Shown: piece by piece, positions 45,691 to 57,405 of the stretch
Numbering within the stretch: position 1 is the stretch's first letter
Layout: each line of letters opens with the position of its first letter
Translations under genes and position numbers: made by a program
Assembly (NCBI GenBank): GCA_902806575.1
Contig: CADCXD010000001.1
Coordinates: forward strand, 186,001 to 250,000
Source: Jackrogersella multiformis
Lineage: Eukaryota; Ascomycota; Sordariomycetes; Xylariales; Hypoxylaceae
DNA: 64,000 nt
Direction: 5' to 3'
Notes under the pieces: model-generated
Databases searched by the model: none
What the model saw: the letters and a program-made list of their open reading frames with translations, nothing else
Told to the model about the DNA's origin: nothing

Positions 45691-48005
45691 TTAGTTATGT
45701 CTTCAAAAATTCGCTTAACAAGATCATAATCTCATTCAACTCAACGTAAATCAGGGAATAGTAAAGGAATTTTGAGAATTGTTTATAACACTAATACTTT
45801 AAGGCGGAGTACTATCGAGCAGATCATGTGCGCAGCTGCTCTTAGCACACGAAAAAATGACATTTACAGCCGTATAGCCAAGACATGCAGACGGCCGATT
45901 ATAACAGAGACTATATTTCCTTGGAAATAGTTGAATATTACTCAAACATCAACTTAACATCAATGTTGGAAGACTTCGTAAAATGAAAAGATGATGGTAC
46001 TAACTATAACTCATAGTATCTAAATTGCTCTTACCTCCTACTTACCAGGTAGGCAAGTATTCAACTTACTTATAATAAAGCTAGGTTAAAGATATAACTA
46101 CGAGAATCCCCTCGCTCTGTAAGAGATAAGGGTAAAATCTTGAAATTAGGATGTAAGATCGCTTGAGATCACATTGATATGAAACCACGATATTCACTAC
46201 ATAATGTATTAGGTTCAAAAATAGTGTGATTATAAATGTCGAAGACTGCAAGAATCCATGGTTTTGATGATCTTACTGCATAATAGACGTAAGGATTCTA
46301 TTAGAAGGAAGCATCTTAACAGTGAGACCTTAAAGGCAGCTTCCCTTTTTAACAGCGACAAATAATATCACATAACTTTTCTTCGTGTCGTTCGATGACT
46401 AGCTTTTGGTTTAAGTCGTAGTATAGAGTCAAAGGTAGGTAAATGGATCCATCAGAGGCTCGCTAGTAGCTTGTATGGTGAATAGGAGAATATTATTACT
46501 TGGACTCCAATAGAACCTTAGGGTCTTTTATTTTTATATATAGGTAACATAGGCAGAGCCTTCTATGTGGATCACCGCATGGTCCAGAGTGCATTTACAC
46601 GTTTCCGTTGATAAAACTAGGCTGGTTCCTACTTAGGTAGGTAGCTTAGCCTAATATTATTGCGCTATTTCCTGTACGCAACCCAACTCATACTACCTTT
46701 AAAAATAATTAGGTACTCTCTTAGTTCCTCCATAATAACTGGGCTACCCAAATGGAGTTATAAGGGTTACCTGTCTTATTTCTTAATGGACCGGATTTAT
46801 ATACATGGTGTCTTAACCTATGACATTCTAACAAGAATAAAAACACCTTACTTAAGAATCTAAGGAATAATATATATTAATAAAAAGTACTATATATTTT
46901 ATAACTATTTAAAAGTTTCCAACATTCACTTATTCAAGTTCTTGAAACAATGAATGTTGAGCTATGATATTAACTTCGCCACACAGCTGAATACATCTAG
47001 CAGCGACGATAACTTCTCATATAGGTGTGGTTACATATTCCGGGGAAGCCCTAAGTTTAGACTAGTTGGTTATAGGTAATAAGAGGGGCCTAGGACTTAA
47101 GGCTAATAAGTATTCCAGATAATTATAGACGTGTCAGACGCTTATTGTCAGCTTGCCCTTGGTCCGCAGTTAACGTAAGAAAACATGGCAAAAGTCCCGC
47201 CCCTAATTTGTTATGAGCTGAGCTGTACTAAGTCACGAAGAGTGATGATCATCAAAACAATAAGCAGAAATATTGCTCTCAATCTCCTTGCTGTATTAGT
47301 ATCTGGTCCTACTATTACGTACTCGAGCTCAGTGACGGGGGATTTGGCTCACTTATTGAGCTTAACACGATTATTAATCCACATATGAGGACCCTGGCAG
47401 GATAATTTTTGTTTAGTGATACTATCGAAAGGGCTAGGAATAAGCTGTCATATCCTTCACAAGGTAATTGATTAGATGGTGCCTTATGACATTTCAAATT
47501 CTCGTGGCACCCTTGCAAGTTATACTCGTAGGAAATCATCCAATAACAGCGCGTCTTAGTTACCTCTTTCGGCAATTCGTATGCTCCTTTGAATAGACGA
47601 CTAGGATCATTACTAGATACCAGATGAGTTATAGCTACACCGCCCTGCATCCCGCTGCAAATCGTTCAGCTTTGTAGATCAAAACCTTACCCTTCTGGGA
47701 GGTAATCCGACCCTATCGTAGAGCCTTAAGGCTTAGAGTTGGATTACTGGTAGGACTTCAGTGGCTGTGGCACCATCGACGTTTCCACAACTCTTACTTG
47801 GATATTAGGTAACCATGACTTGAAGCATCTAAGCAGATATATAACCTACAATCTCACGACTCAAAATTCATGAAGGCTTTTTTTCTGTACCGCTTGGCTT
47901 TCTTCGACATCTTACTGTCTTGTCCTTTTTCTTGGGATTTTGGGTTTCTTTTTATTTTTTCCTTTTTTTCTCTTTCCTACTTATTTTTCCTACTTATTTT
48001 TCGTT
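45691..48005. other. Intergenic, about 2.3 kb, right flank of the retrotransposon
   Basis: No supported gene. Composition returns to normal at once after the duplication. The frames at 46660, 47185 and 47315 have no motifs. The T-rich stretch before 48006 is open in one frame and hydrophobic, and may hold a missed first exon of the M13 peptidase. Confidence 0.45.
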
Positions 48006-50469
48006 ATGTCTCCATACGCAACCTCCTCGGTCTGTCTCTCGCAGTCATGTCTCCAGGCGTCGGCAACCCTATACTCCCGTCTGAGTCCCAAATTCGAGGA
48101 ACTCGACCCGTGTACCAACTTCGAGGAGAGTATGTATCCCCCGATGGCCAACATCAGGCAGGTATATGGAGATTGTTGCTAAGACCAACTTACAGTGGTA
48201 TGCGGCGGGTTTCGGGAGAATAATGTGATTGCCGAATGGGATAATGGCATTACAGTGCCCTCATTGATGAAGGAGTCGAACTATATCTTGATGAGGAATA
48301 TCCTCGAGGCTCCGTATGATAACTCCTTAGTAAGTTTGAACCAAAATTGTCACGTTTATATAATAGACAGGTAGCTAACTAACCTTTTAGGGGTCATCTG
48401 GATCAGTCGACGAGAAAAACTTCCAGAAACTGGTCACTGGATACAATACCTGCATGAACGAAACTGAAATTGCCGAGAGAGGTGTTCAACCGCTGGTGAC
48501 TTTCCTCGGGAATATTACCGATAACTTCCCCGTCACACCGGAGGAATATAAAAATCCTCAACTCTTTGGACCAGCCGATCACAAGTCATTCAGCGAGACT
48601 TACCTCTACTTTGCCGAGCACGCCATATTCCCCTTCTTAGGTCTGACGGTCACGCTTGATCCGTTTTATCCTGTATGTTTCCCCTTTCTGTTACTTTTAT
48701 GGCTTTTATTAATTTACTAGGAAACGTATATCCCCTCCATATCACCTCAAGGGCCCCCCCTTTCAAGCGATTCCTATGAAGATGACGAGAGCCGGTCGGT
48801 ATACGAGAAGGTAGTGGCTCAAGTCTTTGCAAAAGTGCTGCCTACAAATGAGTCAAGATGTGCTGCCGAGGAACTCGCTCACGGTCTAGTCGAGCTTGAG
48901 CGAAACATTGCTTTGACGGCACCGTCTATCACCAACAAGGTAAGTAGGCACCTTTATATTGCCCTCGCGTAACAATTAGAGGTTATGTTGCTGATTAGTA
49001 TATAGGATTTGCTTGAAATCAGGGAGTTGAGCAATGCTACGCAGCTAGCCCCTGAATTCGACTTGGCCTCGGTGTTCGCCGCAATCAGCTCTACGCCCGT
49101 AAACCGAACGTCGTATCCTCATCCCGAATACTCTCCTTTGCTCTCCCAGACTTTAGCGAATACCACCAAACCAGTGATTCAAGCGTATTTCATGTGGCAA
49201 GCGATCCTGAACTACATGTCCATTGTCGACGGACCCGAATTAAAGCCCATTAAGGAATTATCAAACATACAGAGTGGACAGGTAAGTTGTGCCTTCCATA
49301 TTGCTATCTATTCATATTAGTATTCTAATACATGCCACAGAAACCTGAGTACGCCCCAGAGAGATGGCGGGCTTGTATGCAAGACGCGGACACGAAGATG
49401 GCATGGCTTCTCAGCAAGCCCTACGTAGAAGTCAAGTACACGGAAGCAATCAAGGAGACCCTCGAGGAGATGACGACAAGGATCCAGGGCCGTCTCGCCA
49501 GCAACATCGACCATATCGAATGGATGACGGACAAGGTAAAGGCGATAGCCAAGCACAAGGTAGAAGCTATAACGCCGAAGCTTGGATATCCAACTGAGGT
49601 AAGGAAAACACACAGTGCTGCCATCTTAACCCGCAACGATAACATTCTAACAATACCCACAGTCGCCTAATCTAGACGATGCGACGTCGCTAAGGGACTT
49701 CTACGCAGACCTCGAGGTCACAGACTCGTACTTCGCCAACGCCGTCTCGCACTCCAAATGGCTAGCCAAGACGAACGGCGCGCTCCTCGGCACCCAGCGG
49801 CTAAAGACAGCGTGGCCTCCGAACGCCGGCTCGGCGCTCACGATCAACGCCTTCTACTACGGGCAGGAGAACTCGATCATCATCATCGCCGGCACGCTGC
49901 AGCAGCTGCTGCTGGACCCGGACCTGCCGGCGTACATGAACTACGGCGCGCTCGGCACGGTCATCGGGCACGAGTTCACGCACTCGCTCGACAGCAACGG
50001 GCGGCTGCTGGACGAGCGGGGCGCCTACGCCGACTGGTGGGACGAGGAGTCGGAGCGGGGGTTCGACGAGCGCGCGCAGTGCCTGGCCGCGCAGTACGGC
50101 GGCAACAACCTGACGCTCAGCACGGGCGAGCAGCGGCCGGTCGACGGCAACCTGACGCTGGGCGAGAACATCGCCGACACCGGCGGCATCAACACGGCGT
50201 ACGACGCGTGGCAGGACAAGCGGCGCGCGGACCCGGCCTCGGACTTCGACCTCCCCGGGCTCGGCGCCCGCTTCTCCCGCGAGCAGCTGTTCTACGTGGC
50301 CGCCGCGCAGTTCTTCTGCGAGAAGACCAACGACAAGGGCAAGCTAGCCGGCCTCGCCGACGTGCACTCCCCGTCGGGCGTGCGCGTCAAGAGCATGATG
50401 GAGAACTCCGAGGGCTTCAGAGAGGCGTTTAATTGTCCTGTCAAGGAGCCTACGTGTGTGATTTATTGA
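48006..50469 (+). CDS. M13-family zinc metalloendopeptidase (neprilysin/ECE-like)
   Basis: Seven exons (48006-48129, 48196-48329, 48391-48672, 48721-48939, 49006-49281, 49341-49598, 49663-50469) give 699 residues. The N-terminal domain opens with VCLSQSCLQAS, then LDPCTNFEEMVCGGF. The catalytic part has INAFYYGQENSI, HEFTH at 534-538 (zinc ligands, catalytic Glu), DSNGR and ENIADTGG with ligand Glu599. The C-terminal pair CPVKEPTCVIY fits the family's closing Cys, though the usual final Trp is Tyr. Family members are secreted or type II membrane peptidases that cut short peptides. Here the first in-frame ATG is 48006 and no anchor or signal peptide precedes the Cys-rich start. Either an upstream exon is missing or the start lies elsewhere. 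The last exon is far richer in G+C than exons 1-6. Confidence 0.9.
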
Positions 50470-50908
50470 GGGGTCGTGGTTTGGTGTTGTTGTTGTTGTT
50501 TGTAATGAGTGATTGCTTGATGAGTTATGGATAGATAGACTTGGTAGGATTAATGCATTGTTATAAAGCGGTGAAAATCGAAGGTGTTTTGGAACCTAGT
50601 GTTGGTTATGGTGGTCAAGTATATATAGGTACTTACTGATTTATAAGAAATGTCTGCCAATGATTGCATATTTCACCCCTTAATGATACAACGATACTAT
50701 GTCATGTAATTTTAACACCTACTCAATAACCAACACTTAGATCCATGATATCTTTGATATAAAATACCACTATCATATCCAACAGACAGCAACAAAGCCA
50801 CGCTGTATTCAAAAACTCATAAACTGCCGTATATATCCAATCGCATATGTACCTAGGTAGGTATGTAGTCTACCCTCGACGTCAAAAAGAATGATCTAAG
50901 TTGATCAC
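50470..50908. other. Convergent intergenic, 439 bp
   Basis: Shared 3' space of the M13 peptidase (+) and the FAH-family gene (-). It has a short TACCTAGGTAGGTATG unit near 50849-50864 and no gene. Confidence 0.5.
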
Positions 50909-52091
50909 TCACAACTTAGCAGCCTCCTCCTTGAGGAACTCGACTTTGTTCGTAACAATCCCCACGCCCTCGAGCTCGACCTCGACTACATCGCCGTCCT
51001 TCATCCACAGCTTCGGGGTGCGTCCCATCCCGACGCCCGACGGCGTTCCCGTCCAGATCAGGTCGCCCGGTAGCAGCGTGTGGCCTCTACTCAGGAACGA
51101 GATGGTCTGTCTGACGTTGAAGATCTGGTCCGCCGTGTTGCTCTCCTAGATTTCCCGTTAATGGCTTATTCCAGGCTTCCAAATACCTATTTAATCTAGT
51201 CTAGAGGAGTTCTGCTCACCTGCACGGTTTGCCCGTTTAACCTGGTGCTGATCGTCAGCTTCTGCGGGTCCTTGATGAGGTTGCTCGTCACGATGCCCGG
51301 TCCGTAGGGCGCCCAGCCGTCGAATCCCTTGCCTAGTCCCCACTGGCCGCCGCCGCGGGCGACCTGCCAGTCGCGGTGCGAAACATCGTTGCCGATAGCG
51401 TAACCTAGGACATAGTCGAGCGCGTCGGCTTCCGAGACGTCCTTAGCCTCCTTGCCGATTACGACGACGAGCTCGCATTCGTAGTCCAGTCCTAGCTCCT
51501 CCTGCGCTATCGGGTGCACAGGGATGGGGTCCGTGGGCCCCGACAGAGAAGTGACTGGCTTGAACTGTTCCGGCAGTTGGTATTTCGTTTCGTAACGCTT
51601 GAAAAAGAGTGGAGGGGATGTTACTTACGAATAGAACTGGGTATTTTGGCAACGGTAGACCAGCCTAAAGAGGAAGAGGGTTATTAGCTTCTCGAGATTC
51701 CGAATAGCGATGCCGAGAAAAGACCGACCTCCTTAGCGTGTAACGCGTAGTTGAGGCCTAGACACCGGACCGTCTTGATATCCTCCAAGGCGAGGGGTGC
51801 TAGAAGTAATCGGACGTCCGCGACTTGGTCGGTAACTTCATGCTTGCCAAATATATCTCCCTTGATGACTCGGGCTTTCTTTGCCTTAGCGATGTCTGTC
51901 ACGCCCTCGGGCAAGATGGCATCTCCATAGTATGTTTGGCCATTCTTGGCAAGAAAACGAATAAGTCGCTATTAGGGATCAACAAGTCAGTATGTGTTTA
52001 ATTATTTTACCGAAGTATCTAGATAGGTACTAGGTATAAATAGGGCTGAATAGGGGAGTGAGGGGTTGAGACATACATTGAAGGCAGGCAT
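50909..52091 (-). CDS. Fumarylacetoacetate hydrolase (FAH) family enzyme
   Basis: Five exons (52091-52077, 51968-51729, 51664-51629, 51564-51220, 51145-50909) give 290 residues. Exon 1 is only 15 nt (MPAFN) and exon 3 only 36 nt. The acceptor chosen for exon 4 gives the family text PVLFFKPVTSLSGPTDPIPV; a nearer acceptor would insert 11 extra residues. Visible motifs are VRCLGLNYALHAKE, the metal-binding acids in LDYECELVVVIGKEAKD, GYAIGNDVSHRDWQ, KGFDGWAPYGPGIV, and the C-terminal LLPGDLIWTGTPSGVGMGR. Members hydrolyse or decarboxylate beta-keto acids in aromatic or sugar-acid catabolism using Mg2+ or similar. The size fits the short single-domain group rather than tyrosine-pathway FAH. The exact substrate is not inferable. 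Confidence 0.88.
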
Positions 52092-52813
52092 GGTTTAATA
52101 GTCTACCTAGGTATATGAAATACAATAGAGATAAAAGGTTTGAGATTAATATCAAAATTTTATAGGAATAGGATATCCTAAATCTAAATCTAGAGCTGCG
52201 TAATATAGTGAGTATGTTCAGCCTCTTATATGCTTTTATAGGAGACGGTAGGGTGGAGTAGAAGGCAGTTAGGAATATGTAAGAAATAATAGTGAGAGTT
52301 ACAAGATCCATGATGGTCGGGGTTTCGGATAACCTCGGACGGGATTGTGTTTAGCCTATCGTAATCGCCATAGTATTATAGCGCAACCCCCGAGGCCGGA
52401 GATTCGGGTTCCCCACCTACCGGCAGTTCGTCACCTCTTTTCCCCCTTCCCCCCCTTTTCTATTGATGCAGAATCCCCACCATAAACTCCGACCATTATC
52501 ATTATTAATATATCACTAACCTTCCTCACCCACTGCCCTCATCCGTCGGGTGTATGGTGTGCAGGATTTCTCAGCATTTACACACGGCAAGGTATAGTGA
52601 ATTTCCAACGTCTCATTGGCTTGCCTTTCAATACATTCACGATGTGTTATGTCGTGAAACAACACGGATATTGAATAAAATGTTTCGGAGTTATTTTACG
52701 AGAATTAATGCTGGATATCGAAAAGGCAGAAGCCCCCAACGAGGAAAATTCAAGACGAATTGACAAACTCGTATCTCTCTCTGATGAACCGGCATCTTTC
52801 TATAACACTCAAC
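52092..52813. other. Intergenic, about 720 bp
   Basis: Promoter of the FAH-family gene and 3' flank of the DUF3176 gene. The 69- and 93-codon frames here lack motifs. Confidence 0.5.
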
Positions 52814-54906
52814 TCAACTCAACCACCCCCTTTGAAATCTTAGACGACCCAGATCATCGGCCTCAAGCTTAGCTATCATCTTCTCTGCCAGAGCGTCCAA
52901 ATTCTCCTGTGTTTGGGGTACTGGCACGTCCAGCTCGTCTTCGGACCATCCCTCTAGCTTACTAACTAAGAGGGCGATGACCGACTCTTTGAGAAGAGGC
53001 TGCTTCCGCGTAATCAGAATCGACACAACAAGTAGAGAAGCAGTCAGCACCACCTCTACTAATGGTAGTGTCATCCACCCCCAGCGTACGTGTATATACG
53101 TCTCATTGAAGAAGGCCGCGCCCGTGATGGTGGAAGCATTATAATTGTCGCCATGATCATTGCTCCGTATTTGATTCGTTAATGTGTTTGCAATGCCTTT
53201 GATGGCTTTCTCTAGATCTAAATGTTGGAGATTATTTCCGACCTCAAATAACATATTACCCACGGTCTCGCTGTCAGGAGAGTAGTCCATATATTGAACT
53301 GTGGTACTCAGCAATGTGGAAAGGTATTCCGGTAGGAAAGACGCAGCCGACTGAGAAATACTGTAGATAAGCCCAGTGGAGTTGGCTTCGTAAGAATAGT
53401 ACTCTGTGCCCTTATTGTTACCTTCGTCTACAACAGAGGTAAAGTTAATGGGCGTCAAGCTTTCAGTCGACGACGAACTCGCATTCACATCAGACTGGGA
53501 ACTGGTGGCACTGTGGAAAGACTGCGCACACCAACTGAAAGTCCCTGAAAATACTCTAACGGGTGGTGGAACTACTACTTTTGTAGTTTCATTATATGTT
53601 GCATAGCCATTTGTCGTGGTATTCACCGCCATAAAAGAGCCTAAACGGGTACCGTTGGTCCCGTATGATGGCTTAAATCGCGACCGGAAGGGTGTAATTT
53701 TAGGCTGCCCACCGGCATAGAACGTGCCCTTTTTGGTCCAATCCATAGCTATGACACTGGAATTATCAAAGTCGAGCATACCAGGAAAACTATAGGTGCA
53801 GTTCATAGTACCTCCATCGTTTTCCAGTTCGCAGTCGGGGACAGCGATATCCGTGACATCTGCAAAAGTTGCACAAACTCCTAGAGTCGTAAAAGGCTTC
53901 CACTGGCACCGACTAGCAGGTTGAAGACATTTGAAATACGGTTGAAATACAGCCCCGGTTGCCCCGTTGATAATCGATGCCTCAAGAGCAAGAAGGTCGG
54001 CGTTTGGTAGCCATACGAAGTCTTCGACCAGTTAGCACAATGCACATAAGGAGATCCCTCGATAGACATTGTAATTTTGAGTTGACAGAGCATACCTTCG
54101 TAGAGTGTGAAATCATAGATACCCTTAGAATTATACGTATTGGCCACGCCTAATTCTGCTGTCTCATTATTCAATAGCGACTCCCTCAAAGGAAACTTCA
54201 GTACTTGTTGTGCACTTGTATCCATACCGAGCGCAACGATTGTGATCAACGCAAAACCGAATGTAACTAGCACTCGTACGCGGAAGCGCAATCTCCACAG
54301 CAGAACGGCAGATCCCCAAGGCCCTCGACTTGCATCGTCAAAGAGCTGAAGGTCTCCGAGTCTTCGAGATCGGAGCATGAAGTGCCGCCACTTCAGCTGT
54401 CCGATGCAAGACGCTACCGCTAGCATCATCGAAGCCTTCGCTACTGTGATCAGAGCTGCGACGAGCGAATTGGGCTCTATCGGGAGCCACCAACTTTGCA
54501 AAGGTACGTTGTCGATTTTGGCTAGAAGTATCACCAAGCCGCACATGCAAGCAACGCTCAGGATAATCGCGAGGATCTCCCACCACCACCACCAAGACAT
54601 AGGCTCATTGGCCTTTGGACTCGGACCTTTTGATTGGAACCTGGCTCTGAAGTTTTTGAATCTTCCATTCTTATGAACTGCTTTCCTGTTACTTTCTGCC
54701 GAGATTTGGCGTGAAACAAGTGTGCTTTGGGATGTGTATCGCAGAGGAACGCCAGCCGTATGTGGAGGCGTGGCATTCTGGTAAGGATGGTGATAACTTG
54801 GATAGCTCTCGATACTAGGACGAGATGACACCAGAGGGGATACAGACCGCTCTCGAACCGAATCCCTATTCCCCTCAGATGAAAGTTGAGATGATGTTCC
54901 CATCAT
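52814..54906 (-). CDS. DUF3176-family multi-pass membrane protein
   Basis: Two exons (54906-54096, 54021-52814) give 672 residues. The intron has donor GTATGC, branch GCTAACT and acceptor GAAG; it joins FTLYE to DFVWLPNADLLA and rescues what looks like a stop at 53881. A Ser/Tyr-rich cytosolic N-terminus is followed by a tryptophan run (MSWWWWWEI) and TM1 (LAIILSVACMCGLVILLAK). TM2 is LITVAKASMMLAVASCIGQL and TM3 VLVTFGFALITIVALGM. Then comes a long Cys-rich, N-glycosylation-rich external loop (CQWKPFTTLGVCATFADVTD and several NxS/T sites) and TM4 (LVEVVLTASLLVVSILI). GPWGSAVLLW between TM2 and TM3 is a family hallmark. The family is fungal and of unknown function. Recognition is from layout and the W-rich/GPWGS signature. 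Confidence 0.85.
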
Positions 54907-57405
54907 TGTAAAATCAACCTTTATGAAGTCATATCTGATGAACAGAGTGCATATAGGGTTAGATTAGACCGCTACAAGAGCAATGGCCGCATCTAGTGAG
55001 ATTCTCAGAGATCTGTATGATTATCAACCGGCTGATTTTTCGACCCTATAGTTACATAACATAACCATTGCCTAGGGAAAGGCTGCAGTTTAATGACCTT
55101 TCGTACCCCCCCCCAAAACAAAGGAACTGTGGCTATGGCAAATAGCTGAGACCTTTCGAAAGGATTGTTGAGGGTTTTGAACCAATGTTCTGATCATCTT
55201 CATGCAAATGAAACAGTCGATAATATAAATAGAACGGCGGGACGACATGAAATCGAGGAGGGGTACTAGGCCAGACTATTGGCTGGAAACAACGTGGCTC
55301 TCTCGTAGTATAGGGCGAATGAGCGAAGATGCCGGTGATAGGACGTCTACCTGCCAGCCTACGAGAGGCAAAACGGCCCCGAGGTAGGACTGGCATGGCT
55401 GAGAATATAAGAACGCACGTGGAAGATGGGGCCGAAAACCAGAATCTGCCCAACGAAAGTGAGTCAACTACTATCTATACCAACCATCAGGACAATAGTA
55501 TTGGTGACACAACAGCATGCAGACGACCAGGAACATACATCTGTTCGTCTTTCAAGAATTTGATGGAGTTTCTGCTTGTATTAGTGCGATGCCGTACTAC
55601 CCTCTCAAACATGACGGTGACACTATAGCAATGGAGAGGCATTTATTCTGACATGGTAATAGATAGAAAACGAAATGGACTCGTTACCCGTCCGCTTACT
55701 GTTATGCCTCGATGGCTGCCACAATCATGACTGCGGACCAGACTTCCTAGTACTCGGAGTAAACTTGAAGATGCCGAAGTATCAAGGACATGAGACAATC
55801 TGGGCGTATCCTTTGATATAAATATCCTGCTGAGGACAATCATATTCTGTGAAGTCTATCGAATTGATGCAAATGGAATGATCCGTGTATCTCCGAAGTC
55901 AGCCCTCCAACTTAAGGCTGGGCAATTGACCGTTGTGACCAGTGTCCAGGCTCGATATCAATTCGCTTAATAACATCAGCATCAGATTCGATGAGAAGAT
56001 GTTGCAAGGTGTGGCTATCTCGCAAGTATATCTTGCAAATAATCATACATAACTTATCTACCACCGATAATGTGTAATTTCAAACTGATATTTTTCCATT
56101 CAATGGAAGTCCGGCTTCTTCGGCGATGTGATATAGCCCGCCCGAAATTATGAGGCGTAGGTCCCCCAGCCGTCATCAGGCCCGAGTGTAAATAGTCGTG
56201 TGCGGGATACAAGGGCAAGGGGAGGGGATAGTGCTAGTGCAGATAATTATATTACCTAGATTATTAATTAAGTCTTCATACCAGCCAGCTCTTACATTCT
56301 CTAAAGTGAAGCCTATGAATTTCCCTTTGTATTTTCGTCCACATATATCATACATATGCATACCCCTTTTCATAATTCGGATACGTCATATTTAAGAACC
56401 AAGCCAGTTAAGAAGTTTGCCCAAAGCAGTTAATGCAGGCTCATCCATACGGAAGAAAAGGTAATACTCTTAAATCACTACCGTGTTTAGACAAGCTTAC
56501 ACTGGTAAGTATGCAGAGGCTTTCCGGTAGGCCAAATTTGCATTGTCGATCATAGCCGTATTCGAAACGATACACCCCGGCTCTCGAGCGGGACGAAGCT
56601 GACAGCCACACGTGGGGAACGGCTGACATGTCATATCGGGCCCCTTACCACTCCCAGGGACGAGAGAGACGCTCTGTTCAGTATGGGGTGCAGATAGCGG
56701 GTACGCTTCCCGTATGACTGGAAGCGAGCAGCGAAAAGAAAAGAAAAACTTGGCTATTGAAGAATGTCGGTGATCCGTTCTAGAAGAAACCAAGCTTCAA
56801 CCTTCCAGACTACACTAGTGTTAAAGACTGCCCCGTCCTCGTGGAGGAATGGTGTTGCTGCATGTACGCAAAGCACGGTGACGATGGACGAGCCCATTTC
56901 TCGCGCTCGCTCGCCTCATCCTTACCTTCGACATGCCATGCCATGCTTGAGCTGCATGCAGATGTACTAGGTAATTATAAGGGGTCAGGGATGGGTATGA
57001 CCCCGAGTCTCGGGTACGTATAAGTCGACCCATCCCTGCATCATAACAAACAAAATAATTCTTCAACCCTTGCCGTTCTCGCGCTTCCCTGGCTAGGCCA
57101 ACGAAGCTTCATTCTTAGTACCTGTTCGTGGTATTCTTTTTCCCTTTGTCGTCCGTGAGTTCCGTTGGTTGGTTGGTGATTTGATTTGATTGCTTGACTG
57201 CTTGCTTGATTATTGCAAATTCGATATTCGGTATTCGATATTCGTATGACATCTTAAACTTCGATTACTCGGTGCGGACTCGAGGAACCGGTACATGCAA
57301 ATGCTGGCCAGCGAGTGAGGAGCGCGCCTTACTCTTCAGGTAGAAGTCGACGGGCAGTGCTCCGGGGGGGAGGGACGGTGTGGAAAAAAGAGACTCGAAC
57401 CCGAC
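54907..57405. other. Intergenic, about 2.5 kb
   Basis: Divergent space between the DUF3176 gene (-) and the rhodopsin-like gene (+). Frames such as 55329-55628 and 56764-56970 overlap frames on the other strand and have no motifs. The last about 340 bp is the probable 5' leader of the rhodopsin-like gene. Confidence 0.5.

Noticed and set aside
47185..47650. Opposed 67- and 111-codon frames between the retrotransposon and the M13 gene
   Set aside because: No motifs, overlapping on both strands; consistent with chance.
53881..53883. Stop codon suggesting two separate genes at 52.8-54.9 kb
   Set aside because: An intron from 54095 to 54022 moves the reading frame and yields one DUF3176 protein.
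57358..57400. GACTCGAACCCGACAT read as a reverse T-arm of a tRNA
   Set aside because: Flanking bases do not pair as a T-stem and no acceptor stem or A box is found.
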